From Ulota crispa (taxonomy: Eukaryota; Streptophyta; Bryopsida; Orthotrichales; Orthotrichaceae), in NCBI GenBank assembly GCA_963920765.1, contig OY987249.1:13578817-13642816 (forward strand): a DNA stretch of 64,000 nt, in the 5' to 3' direction. Positions 1-11,069 of the stretch are shown in pieces. The notes under the pieces were generated by a model. The model saw only the letters and a program-made list of their open reading frames with translations. It had not been told where the DNA came from and searched no databases. The stretch's first letter is position 1. The number at the start of each line of letters is the position of its first letter. The translations under genes and the position numbers were made by a program.

Positions 1-228
1 ACTTATAGTATTTTTTCAAAGTTAGTCAATTATTTTACCTACTCCAAAACCCTTATTTCCACAATTATGGCTGCGCCTACATTACAGCAATGCAGCCTCC
101 AAACTTGAGGGGACGGTTGAAGAGGTTCAGTTTTTTTTGGGCAGAAACCAAATAGTAGATAAATCGAGAGATAAATAGTACCCCAAGTGACCCATGGGTG
201 GGTGGAAAGTAACCAAACAGACAAATTT

Positions 229-1141
229 TTAACCCCTAAGTGCCTACTAAACAACGTTTATTTTGGCAAAATAGTGATTTTGGGTAACTCACTACACATG
301 GGTGTTTCATTTTTTTTTCTTAGAAATTTTCACACATGATGAGGAGTAGTTTTAAAGTCCAACAATTTTCATAACTTTTGACTACATGGCTTAAAATTTA
401 TTGCATGATATATAGTCCTCTTTGTTTGTTGGGCAACTCATGCAGCTCAATTTTTTTCTGTTTTAAATTACATTTATAAGAAGAAAAAGATTTGAAATTT
501 GAGCTTTAGATTTATATATATGTGGGAAGTTTTTAATCATTCCATTTTTATCAATGGAATGAAAGTTATAAGGAGATTTTGTTTGCAAGCAAATATGGAT
601 TCTCTACTCTAAAATAAATGTTGGTCCTTTATTTGACTCAATTTTCAATATTTTGGAAAAAAATAAAGCCAAAAGGTGTAGATTTTATTACAACATCACA
701 ACTATTGGGATTGGCATTTTTCATCTTCATAATTAAGTTCTTAACAATTTAGTGTTTTGAATCATTCTCTACTTCTTTCTACTTACTATTTTTTCCATGT
801 GTTGTGCAATTTCAAATGATTTGAAAATTTTCAATTGTGTGCCCAACTTGCCTTGAAGAATGAATCCAAAGAATTACAACCATTTTGGAAGATTTTCATA
901 CAAATATGACCTTGTGAAGTGCAGCTGCTTAGGTTTTTGTAAGGACAAAAATTGGCTATTTGTCAATTCAAACTCAAATATCTAACAATCTACATGGCGG
1001 AAATTTTGAGTTTTTTTTGAAATATTTGGATACTAGTATACTACAAGATCTTATGGTTACATGTGTTCAAAAATTTGATACTTGTACTTGAAATGATAGT
1101 TTTGGAGCGGTTTTGGTGAAAACTTAGTCAAAAGCCTTTAA
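229..1141 (+). mobile_element. TTAA-bounded non-autonomous element, family D copy (diverged)
   Basis: It begins TTAACCCCTAAGTGCC and can be followed to a TTAA at 1138-1141, which is also the left edge of the next element. The interior (about 510-850) aligns by eye with 62930-63250, sharing blocks such as TTCTTAACAATTTAGTGTTT followed by TTCTCTACTTCTTT. No coding capacity is seen. The right terminus is too decayed to show a clean inverted repeat, so this end is inferred. Confidence 0.5.
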
Positions 1142-2178
1142 TCCCTAAAGGACCCTTGAATTACTTGAGCTTCTAGGAATTTTGCCCTTATTTGAATAAA
1201 AGCCAACATTTTGATAAGTTGTATCAATTCTTTTTGAATTGTAACCATACAAAATCAAATTAGACATGCTAGAAATCACACTAGAAAAGAAAACACAACA
1301 ATATCTCTTATGGATTGAAACATTATAATGTTTGATCATGAGGGTGTTAAAATTGTGACAATGAGTTGAAGTCTTTCAATCTTCTTTTCACATGTCAAAT
1401 TTGAAAAGTTGGTCACCAAGAAAATATGAGGTTACAAGGCCTAACATGCATATCCCCAATCAATTTTATTACTTCTCAAAATCTCTTCTACAATTTTTTA
1501 GAGAATTGCTAACATCACACCCCTAGGTGTGCTTTGAGCATGAATTATGAGAATTTAATGTTAGTTTTTTAAATTTGGATCAAAAGATTTGTTTCACCTT
1601 TATCATTCTAAAGCTATATTTTAAAAAACTAGAGGTGCTTGAATTTGAAACTAAAAATATAGGACTTTGGAAATGTTTAAAGAAAAAATACATAAAAAAA
1701 ATAGCAATGGTGCAATGTTCAACAAAAAATTATGTTTGTTTTTATTTCTTTCAAGAAGGTGGTAATGCCTTGACTAACTAAATGACAAATCACTTGAATA
1801 AAAAATAGCATGAAATTTGCAAAATGCATGCTTATAGGGTGTGGCGTTAGCAATTTTGGGTGTGGCTTTAGCAATTCCTTTTTTTTAGTGAATTTTTAAT
1901 GGGATTTTTTCTCAAAAAATTAGTGTACTTGAGGCTCATTCCCAAGAGCCCTCAACACTACATGAAGTCAAGATTGCAATGAACACCCGTGCACAAAATT
2001 TTGAACAAAAAAATCATAATCAATAATTTGCAAAATCAGATTGTTGAAACTAAAACTAAACTTCAAAAAGAAATTTTCAAAAACATAAACTACTAAAAAT
2101 AATAATTTTGTAAGATTTTATTTTACTTCAAAAATTGGTTGAGGACACATTCTATCCTCAAGGTCCTTTTGGGGTTAT
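1138..2178 (+). mobile_element. TTAA-bounded non-autonomous element, family E copy with nested MITE
   Basis: The left end reads TTAATCCCTAAAGGACC and the right end GGTCCTTTTGGGGTTAT, an inverted pair. Interior blocks match 27540-28160 and 51430-52050; for example the block around 1290-1420 (AACACAACAATATC, then CACATGTCAAATTTGAAAA) occurs in all three. This copy is longer because another MITE (about 1502-1880) sits inside it. Only short chance ORFs are present. Confidence 0.6.
1502..1880. mobile_element. Nested MITE with about 20-bp TIRs and probable 8-bp TSD
   Basis: The ends are GAATTGCTAACATCACACCC on the left and GGGTGTGGCTTTAGCAATTC on the right, which are imperfect inverted repeats. 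TTTTTTAG occurs just before (1494-1501) and just after (1881-1888). The family E copies at 27.24 and 51.41 kb lack this insert and have a single T-run at the equivalent place. An 8-bp duplication would suit a hAT-type MITE, but the T-run makes its exact length uncertain. Confidence 0.6.
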
Positions 2179-2420
2179 GGTTAAAGCTCCTTCCATGTGC
2201 ACCAATTAGGAGACTATTTGTTGTGTATCGCTTTGAGTGAATGCCAAATAGGGACCAACTTTGCAATAATGACCAACAATTGCATTGCAAATGAGCCCCT
2301 TTTGCTTTTAATGCTTCAAAGCATGTAAAGAGCTACATGTTCTACCTTGCGTGCACTACAAAACTCACGTTGCCATGCTTAACTTATAGTCACTTGCATG
2401 ATACAATTATAAGCAGTGCT

Positions 2421-5400
2421 CTCTTGGGGAGGTCACTCTATGTATATTTTGAGTACCTCATGCAGTGAGGGGGTTTTCTTTTGGGAGGCTATTTATCTCG
2501 TGGGCAAGAATTAAAGGACCCTATAATTACTTATAATTGGCAAAATGGCTTACTTGATGGAACTCTATCATTACTTATACTTTCTATTTCATTGTAATTT
2601 ATTCTAGGCTATATTCTTTATAAAAAAACTTAGACTTGAAAAACAAGTTAAAGAGAAAAAATTAAATAAAAAGTACATAACTTTTTTTTTCCTAAAGCCT
2701 TGAAGCTACCCATTTTAATTTGGAAAAATTGGGCATTTAATTGAAAAATAAAATGCATATGACTTAGCTGTGCATCCAGTTGTATACACATGCTATAGTA
2801 AATTTAGTCTAGAGGATCCAATATATGATAGAATAAAGTATATGTACAAAATGCTAATGACCCACATTTGAAGGTTACCTAAATTACTTGCAAATGATTT
2901 TTGGCTTTCAATGGCCTCTATCTTATTTGTAAGCTTTTTATAAATTTTACCCAAAAAGAATAAAATAATCTATATTGTGCTGCATGTTGTTTCTAAAATG
3001 TGGTAAGTTACCTCCTTGAGAGCGCTCTACATTCTTTGTAATACAATGAGGACAATTGCATCAACTTTGGACTTAGTTAGTTGCATTTTCCAATTTAAGA
3101 AAGCTCAATTCTCAAAAATTCTTGTGCCATAATTCTCCAATTCTTATGTAGCATAAAAGTTAATTTTAAGTTGTCCCTCAACATTGAAATTTTTATTTAC
3201 TTCACTATGACATTGTATGAAGATTTTTTTAATAACAATTATTTTTGCCAAAGTACTCCACAACATGGTGCAAGATGTAGTTTGAAACTTCAACAAATTG
3301 TATGGGGTTTGAACCTTTGGACATGATCTCATGTACACGCTCTCTTGATCTTTATTATGTTCTTGAATGGAGTTGCTACATCTTGCATCCATCTCCTAAT
3401 TCAAAGAAGAAAAATCAAAGTATCTTAGATAGAGATGCCTTGTTGTTTTTGCAATGTCTTCTTCCTCTTTTTGATGCATGTCTTCTCACATCTTGCATTT
3501 AAAATGAAAATAATGGTATTCAACCAACGCTTACTTTGGCAATTTTAGATACTACCAAATACATTACAATTGGAGTGAAAAAGGTTGTGAGTTGTTGATA
3601 CCATTCCTTATTGGTATGTTGAACAATCAATATCTTGCGTTTACTTTAATAGGGATTCCAAAATAAAGTAAATATGTGTTATATTTGTTATAATAATCAC
3701 AAATGAATTATGTTATTGCCATCAATCTAAGTTAAAGAGAGGTAGATGGTAAATCATTGATGTTGCAAAAAAAATGTTGAACAAAAGTGGTCAACAGTAG
3801 ATAGATTGAAGAATCCAATGGCAAATATCCTAAGTGCAAAACCAAACTTGAAGATGTGATGAACATGAAGTTGTTGTAGTTAGATTTTGAAATTGGTGGT
3901 AAAGTTTCAATGATTTGCTAAATTTGGTGTACAAAGTTGCCAACCTTGAATAATGGGGTTGCACAAATCTTGAAACAAAGATGGTATAAAAAAAAATCTT
4001 CTTAAAAATCCATTTACTTTGTAACAAGGCTATTATAATCTATGGTTTCCAATTTTTGTATTGTATTCAAGTGTAATAGGGCATTCTCAAAGCTCCTAAA
4101 GGATGTTGTGGTGTCTAAAAAGCATTATATATTGAGTGGATCTTGTTACTTGCCTTTTATGTATTAATATTTATTAGATGGCTTTTGTGCAAAATATAAA
4201 ACTCTTCTTGCAAATAATGTTAGGTCTTCTTTTATATGTGTTTGTATTTTGGATTGCATTGTTGCTATTCAACACAAGAATGGGTGGAAATGTATTTGCA
4301 ATCCCTAAAGCAAACAATGGTCCCAAAAAAAAGTTACTATTTGCATTGCTTTGAGCATTTGGTACAATAAAATAATCATTAGATAGAAAAGGTAATTTGC
4401 CCAAGATTAAGACTATCACTATTTATGAATTTCTTGAACAATTAATTGAGGTAAGTAGTTGTGAATAATTAGATGCCCATCTTTTAGGCTCTCCACCCAT
4501 CCATCCTTTTGTCTCCCATTGCATGTCCATCTCCACCTTTGTATGTTATTTTTTTTGCAGCAATTGGCAGCAAAGGCTTGACACTAGAGTAGCAGATGTG
4601 TCATGCACTCCAAGTATGTTTGGTTGCCACAAAAAATGAACTAGAATATCTAACAGAAATAGAAAATTATAGAGTGAGTTTCAAAAAAAAGTTAAATTCC
4701 CTTTTTAAGAAAAAGGGCAGCTATAGATTTTTGTGTTTTCATATTTTGACTCTTTTAATTTTTATTTATTTATAAACTTTCAACTGCAAACAATCTTGAA
4801 ATTCGATTGTTAATTTTTTTTTAAGTCTTTTTTATTTCTCATTTTTTTGTCTTAGCAAAACCACAAGGCTCAAATGACAATAGCTGGCGAAACTTCCATA
4901 TTTTATTCAATTTTTTTTGTTGTTAATTTAGTTTGTGATTATTTATTGTATTGCTTTGTTCACATGGTAAGAGGGGATATGTCTTCCTCTATATGGGCAT
5001 GTGAAAGAGTGACTCCCGTATGCATGTTTTTCTTGGTTGAAAATAGGAAATATCATGTTTAAGTAGTTATTTAGGAGAGTGGTCAACAATTTTTTTGTGA
5101 AATTAAACTCAAGTGTATTATAAAGAAGTGTTTATTTAAGTTGTTTTCCTCTACAATGAAATGAAAGAGAAAAAGGTGTATTTATTATTATAATCTTGCA
5201 TTAAGGTTTGGTTGCTAGAGCAAGCTTGGTTATCCACCATAGAAATGGCACCTAAGACTTAAGGGTAACTTCCCGCATTTTAGAATCAACGTGCTATTGA
5301 ATATAGATAGCATTTTATTCTTTTTGGGTAAAATTTATAAAAAGCTTACAAATAAGATAGAGGCCATTGAAAGCCAAAAATCATTTGCAAGTAATTTAGG

Positions 5401-5866
5401 TAGCCTTCAAATGTGGGTCATTAGCATTTTGTACATATATTTTAGTCTGTCTAATATTGGATCCTCTAGACTAAATCTACTATAGCATGTGTATTCAACT
5501 GGGTGCACAGCTAAGTCATATGCATTTTTATTTTATTTTTTGCAATTAAATGCCCAATGTTCCCAAATTAAAATGGGTAGCTTCAAGGCTTTAGGAGAAA
5601 AAAAGTTACGTACTTTTTTATTTAATTCTTTTATCTTTAACTTGTTTTTCAAGTCTAGGTTTTTTTTATAAAGAATATAGCCTAGAATAAATTACAATGA
5701 AATAGAAAGTATAAGTAATGATAGAGTTCCATCAAGTAAGCCATTTTGCCAATTATAAGTAATTATAGGGTCCTTTAATTCTTGCCTATAAGATAAATAG
5801 CCCCAAAAAATAAACCCCCTTGCTGCACGGGGTACTCAAAATATTCATAGAGTGCTCCCTCCAAGA
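2421..5866. mobile_element. 3.4-kb element with about 550-bp terminal inverted repeats
   Basis: The left arm (2421-2966) and right arm (5312-5866) are reverse complements over roughly 550 bp, apart from scattered substitutions. Matching landmarks include GAGTACCTCATGCAG on the left against CTGCACGGGGTACTC on the right, and ACTCTATCATTACTTATACT against AGTATAAGTAATGATAGAGT. The 2.3-kb interior (2967-5311) has no ORF longer than 82 codons and no recognisable transposase. Long TIRs are typical of Mutator-like or fold-back elements. I could not settle the TSD, so the superfamily is not assigned. Confidence 0.75.
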
Positions 5867-6924
5867 CCCAAGAATAGCAGATATGAGGATCATGTTTGAC
5901 AAATTGTATATATTTTGGTTTTTTTGGAATCTAATGCCATTTTGGCAAAGAAAGTAACAATTGTCATTTGTTCTATTGCATAGTGTGAAGTTGAAAGCAC
6001 AATTAATTATTTTAGTTCATACCAAACCACACTCCTATTAGAGTACATTACTATATGATTGGAAGACATGGACAATGAATTCTTGAAAGATGAGCACAAA
6101 TAAGTGCAACATGTAAGGCATAAGACACTCTAAATATCTTCAAATTTAATATTATTTGTATTCAATTATAGTGCAGGGAGTCTTTGTACATATGCTACAT
6201 ATTTGTGTTACAGATACAAGTGCCTTCTGCATTACTTCAAATTGCAATGTCAATGGTGTCAATTAATTCAAATTTTATGATTAATGGTGTGCTACGCAAT
6301 ATATCTAGAGAAAGAATACCAGCATAACCACTTCAAAACGTCTTTGAAATGTTTTTTTTATATGTCATTTGAATGGTCATAAGAAAGTTGGTGTGAGTTA
6401 TATACTCCATACCAAAGTTTAATTTTTGAGTATACAATTTGCAAGTGCACAATTCTCTCTCTAAATGAGAAGATTCCACGTTCCATGTTTTGGTTGGAAC
6501 GTTTCTCATACATATTTTGCTAAAAATTGAAATGAGATGATTCCACAAGTTTTAAAATAAATTATTCAAAAAAACATGAACTAATGCAAATTTTCATTCT
6601 AAAAGCCAAAAAAAGCAACTCCAAATAGTATAACTCTTTAAAGATAAGCTTATTGGTATAGATACATGTCACAATGAGAAACTATTTTGTATAGATTTTG
6701 GTAGAACCAATTTAGATTCTAAAATATAGAAATTGAGGCCATTGAATAGTGTAGTTGTCATGACCTTAGAAACTTGCAAATGCCATAAATTGCTTCATTA
6801 TGGAAATTGATAAAATTCTAAAAACAAATTGTAAGGATGTCCAATAAATTTTCCATTTTTATTGGACTTGAATCTAAGATAAACCTCATTTTCATGAAAA
6901 AAATGAAATGTCATTCAACACTCT
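5867..6924. other. AT-rich intergenic DNA, nothing assignable
   Basis: Low-complexity AT-rich sequence with only short ORFs (71 codons at most). No RNA gene or repeat boundary was recognised. Confidence 0.5.
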
Positions 6925-7245
6925 ATATTATATTTAGGTTGTCCCACACCCATTTCTTGATATTTTCCACTACATAAATACTTATTTGCATTCCAATAAT
7001 TTTCATCAATAATTATTGTAATAAATAAATGGCAACATCAAACAGACTAGCATCCAAACTATAACCACATGGAGCTTTAGTATTTAGCCGGACTAGCAAC
7101 AACAACAACATTGCGAAAAAACAAGCTAGTGAACTCTAGGATGTAACCACATGGAACCTTAGTATTTAGAGAGTTGCAGGTGCTTCCAAATGGTCAAGCT
7201 ATGAATCATGAGGTAACTTTCTAGATTAAGGCAACCTAGTTGGTA
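6925..7245. mobile_element. MITE family F copy (diverged)
   Basis: It carries the family F left block (TTTAGGTTGTCCCACACCCA), then ATTTTCATCAATAATTATT in the interior, and ends near AAGGCAACCTAGTTGGTAA. The same ordered blocks occur at 20.24-20.69, 56.55-56.83 and 57.30-57.52 kb. The termini are approximate. Confidence 0.5.
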
Positions 7246-8690
7246 AAGCAAAATAATTAATATGCAATGCACAACAAGAATTAGATGGTTGACCTTCAAA
7301 GGGTTTATGCATGGCTACTATCACTTTTCATTGAAAAGTGAAAAGAGAATTATGTTGTAGTTCTAAAAGAATATTTTAGGTGCACTTTGATCTTTAAAGG
7401 GAGGAGCCAATGACCATATGGTCAAATTTTAAAACCTTTCAACATGCATGGTTCATTTTTACCATTAAATAAAATTTAAACATTTGATTTTTATTTCTTA
7501 GAAAAAAATTACATATGTATCATAAATCATAAAAAATCCAAGTTTTCTTGCTTGATATAACTACAAACCTTGAAAGAATAAGTAAACATTTTCATGTCAA
7601 ATATAAACACTAGCTGATGTAAAAAAAGATGAAGCTTGCCTCATTTATATATCAAAGTGTGGAGCATTGTAGTTTAAACCATATTTCTAAGGTGCGCTAT
7701 AATTAGAAAAACAACTACCTTTAATTATAGGCCCAAATTTCAAATCACAATATAATCTTTAAACTTTGAAAATTTTCAAAGTTATAAATCTAAGTAGAAA
7801 CTAGACTTAAAAAGTTTCAGTTCATTGGTTGGGCTATAATTCAAAAACATACTTTTCATGACTAAATTATACATTTAGAGCAAAAAGCTAGAAGACTAGA
7901 AGTTGCTAATTATATTGCACATGCATGTTTAGTAATTTGTGAATTTTGCATTTCTTGTGTAGAAAATTATGTAATTCCTCAATTAAAGGCATTTTCTCAA
8001 CAAGAGCTCTACGTATATTAAGTCAATTCTTTAAAGAAAGGATGTGGATGAAAATTATCCATTATTAATAAGAACAAGTCCATTTTTATTATTTGTAAGC
8101 CACATTGTGACATTGGCAACCAGGGTTAAGTTACTCCTTAAATAGAATAGCTAAATCAATCCTTTTATATACATGTAAACCCAAATGCAATAATCAATCA
8201 AATTTTCCTTTCAAATCCTGATTAAGCACCTTGTATCATCAAAGCTTAGAAGGCCGATTGTAGAATTAAATGAAAATTTTGTTTACTAGCAGAAGTTTCA
8301 TTACTAATCAATTTAATGTTTTTTTGAAAATAATTGTTAAGTGAAAGTCAATCATTTCTGATTTTTTATGATTCTCCAAAACTTTACATTACTCACTTTA
8401 TTTCTTATATTGGAGAATTTTTCAATGAGAGAAGCAATTTTTATTTATTTTGATTTGAGTTTGCTAAGAATTTACATTAATTCTTTTGCACCAAGATCTT
8501 TCTTTGAATTTTTGTATGTTTTTGCTAATATCATTATACAAGTATATTACCTAAGTTTATGTGATCAAATTGGTTGTAAAGAAACAAAGTTTTTTAATTA
8601 CTCAATCATTTTATAGTTTCTTAGCATGAATGAATTTGTTTTTGATGAAACGTCACATTGAAGCACTTTAAAACGTAGACTTTGGGCCAT

Positions 8691-8727
<37 letters not shown>

Positions 8728-8957
8728 ATGCATTGTAAAGTAATATCATAACAAGTAAGGTCACTAAGGTCAGATATAAATTTTTAATGTCTATGCATTC
8801 CAAAAAATTATTGTACATTTGTCAAATTTGATTATGGCTTTAAAAAAGACTCTTTCTTGCGGTTTATTATTACAAAATTAGAGCTAATTAAGATTAGTTC
8901 CTATTGTGTTATGCACATTTGATGAATTCCAAATATATAACGAATTATAAAAATTTC
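7246..8957. other. AT-rich intergenic DNA with an (AT)n microsatellite
   Basis: No gene or defined repeat was recognised apart from the dinucleotide tract at 8694-8725. ORFs of 82 and 65 codons (8368-8818) have AT-rich, low-complexity translations and are not considered coding. Confidence 0.5.
8694..8725. repeat. (AT)16 microsatellite
   Basis: An uninterrupted TA dinucleotide run of about 32 bp. Confidence 0.95.
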
Positions 8958-9694
8958 TTTACGGGTCGTTGCAAGAATCACTTGTCAATTTTGTCTCAAA
9001 AAGCCTTAAAGAGCCTTAGTATTGGTAGTATTGTGAGCTTTTAGAATAGTTTTTTAAAAATTAAATAAAATACGGATCTTTTAGAAAGCACTTAAAGTAT
9101 TATATTTGTGACATTCAAAACTTGGAAAAAAAATATTCTAAAAATTGTGCACAAAAATAGAGAGACCAAAAACAACAAGAAAAAGGACAATTTGCTTTTT
9201 GCTTTTTAGAAAATAGTAAAAAAATCAATAAAAAAACCAAGAACTGGTCATTTTTCCTAACTTGAAGGTGCTTTTTTTCCATCAAATTCACTTTTGGGAA
9301 AAATAAATTGTGTCTTGTGCACTTGCACAAAAGTAGTGCACTTTGAGCACATGTAGAAGGTGGATATTTTACTATTTTTGAAAAATCTTTTGTCAGATTG
9401 TGTAACTCTAGTATAAGAATCTGTTCGTGAATTTTGGCATTCAAATTTGCATTTTGGGGTCAGAATAGTACTCAAAACCCCCAAAATGGCCAAAGTAAAC
9501 ACCTAATCAAGGGCTATTAAAAAATAGCAAACTAATTTTATAAATATTCAAAAATCACTAAATTTTTTTGACTATTACATGTACCTCCATTTCAAATTTC
9601 AAAAAGAAAAAATTTATGAAGCAAAAGTTATAGCCAAAAAACCACCCTCTAAAGACCAAAGGGACAAAAAATAGTACAAGTGTTTCTTGCAATC
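8955..9694. mobile_element. Non-autonomous element, family C (TIR GGGTGATTGCAAG)
   Basis: The left end reads GGGTCGTTGCAAGAATCACT and the right end GTGTTTCTTGCAATCACCC, an inverted pair of about 20 bp. Flanks are TTAC on the left and TTAT on the right, a probable 4-bp target duplication with one substitution. The subterminal block TTTTGTCTCAAAAAGCC recurs in inverse orientation near 13990-14010, which marks a second family member. Interior ORFs (up to 109 codons) are AT-rich and unrecognised. Confidence 0.6.
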
Positions 9695-10204
9695 ACCCTT
9701 ATAGATATATTAGAATTTAAGTTTAAAAGGTACATTGAACTAAAAATATTGCAAATTCCACAATAATAATGAAAGCACTTCATATGAGAATGTTTTCATT
9801 ACTTGAACCAAATGCCCATATTTATCATTATTAAACATAACCACATATAATTGCGACCTACTTGCAAAATTGAGAGCTTAAAATCTTGCCTCAAATACAC
9901 ATAAAGCATATAAAAGTTTAAGGTTCATTTTAGGAGCATCTATGTCTAAAAACTCATCAATTTTAAAATTCTTGGTTATTCATTAAAAAATTATGTATAT
10001 GGACACAAAATTACAAATATCTAAAAACAAATGTATTCCTTGAATGTAATTTTGAATAAAAAAACATTCAAAATAATATAAAAAATATTTTTGTTCAGTC
10101 AATGCCAAATGTAGAACAGTCTCAATTGCCCATTTTACTTTCATCCAACTTTTGGTGCTATAAAGCAACAAAAATACCTCATTTGATATACGCCGCTTAC
10201 ATCA
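9695..10204. other. AT-rich intergenic DNA
   Basis: No gene, RNA or repeat boundary recognised. Confidence 0.5.
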
Positions 10205-10813
10205 AATTGGTCACCATGCTTGTTTAGAAGCTCCCACATCTCCTTCAATTTGCAAAGCCAAGTTCAATTTATCACAAACGACATCAAGTCAAGCCCTACT
10301 ACGGAGGAATCTCCTACCCAATTAGCAAACCACATCAATTCAAGCGTTTGGTAGACTTGAATCAACAAAGAAATAGTGAGATTATTCACTGCATTTGCAT
10401 GCCCATAGAAAGTTTGAATTATAGGTGTTAAATTGAACTGAATCGAGAAAACTATGATATCATCATGAGAGTAATGTTACCGTTTATCAATCCAAGCTTG
10501 CAAACTTCACATTTTCAAGGGCAATTTAAGAAAAGAACAAAAAAAGACACCCAAATACTAGCACAACACTCAATAAAAAGCACTTCAAGTATGTGCATAC
10601 ATGCAACGATCACATGTTAATTTCTAATATGGACAGGAATAGGAGCAAAAGCACATAATTTCTTTTTGTTTTGCCGCATGTATTTAAGCAAAGCATCATT
10701 CTGGCCATTGTCCGTATGCCATCCCAGGTCCTCTGACAAATCTGAGCCTCTATGCGCACTCGCAAGCTTTACATGCCTTTGTGGCTTATCTTGCTCTCCT
10801 GGTTGGATACCCT
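10205..10813 (-). pseudogene. Decayed partial copy of the WRC gene (exon 1, intron 1, start of exon 2)
   Basis: The segment aligns with the WRC gene at about 17400-17970 in the same orientation. Shared blocks include AATATGGACAGGAATAGGAG (AATGTGGACAGGAGTAGAAG in the gene), CTGACAAATCTGAGCCTC (CTGACAAATCCGAGCCTC) and CTCCTTCAATTTGCAAAG, which covers the intron-exon junction. Intron 1 is retained (about 10248-10594 against 17446-17724), so this is a DNA-level duplication and not a retrocopy. Differences are mostly C-to-T or G-to-A, with a roughly 20-30-bp deletion near 10785. No open frame remains. The absence of most of exon 2 and all of exon 3 means it cannot encode the domains. Confidence 0.85.
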
Positions 10814-11069
10814 AGAACTGTGTATGAAATGTTGTTACCTTGTATAATTTTTCTATTGTACAATATAAGTATTAAATGCTATAAAGGCATGGATTTAATA
10901 TGAAAACCATATTCATTAAAATAGGAGATTGGGCACCTTTCAAAATAATCAAATAAGACATAAAATCATTCAATTTTAGGTCATAGGTCAATTTTGAAAG
11001 GTTATATTGCAATTCAATTTAAATTGAGTTGAATTAACATAAAATCTTTTGTTGAATTTCTTTTACGGG

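Noticed and set aside
3830..4419. Possible transposase remnant inside the 3.4-kb long-TIR element
   Set aside because: Conceptual translations in all frames showed no motif I could name; stops are frequent.
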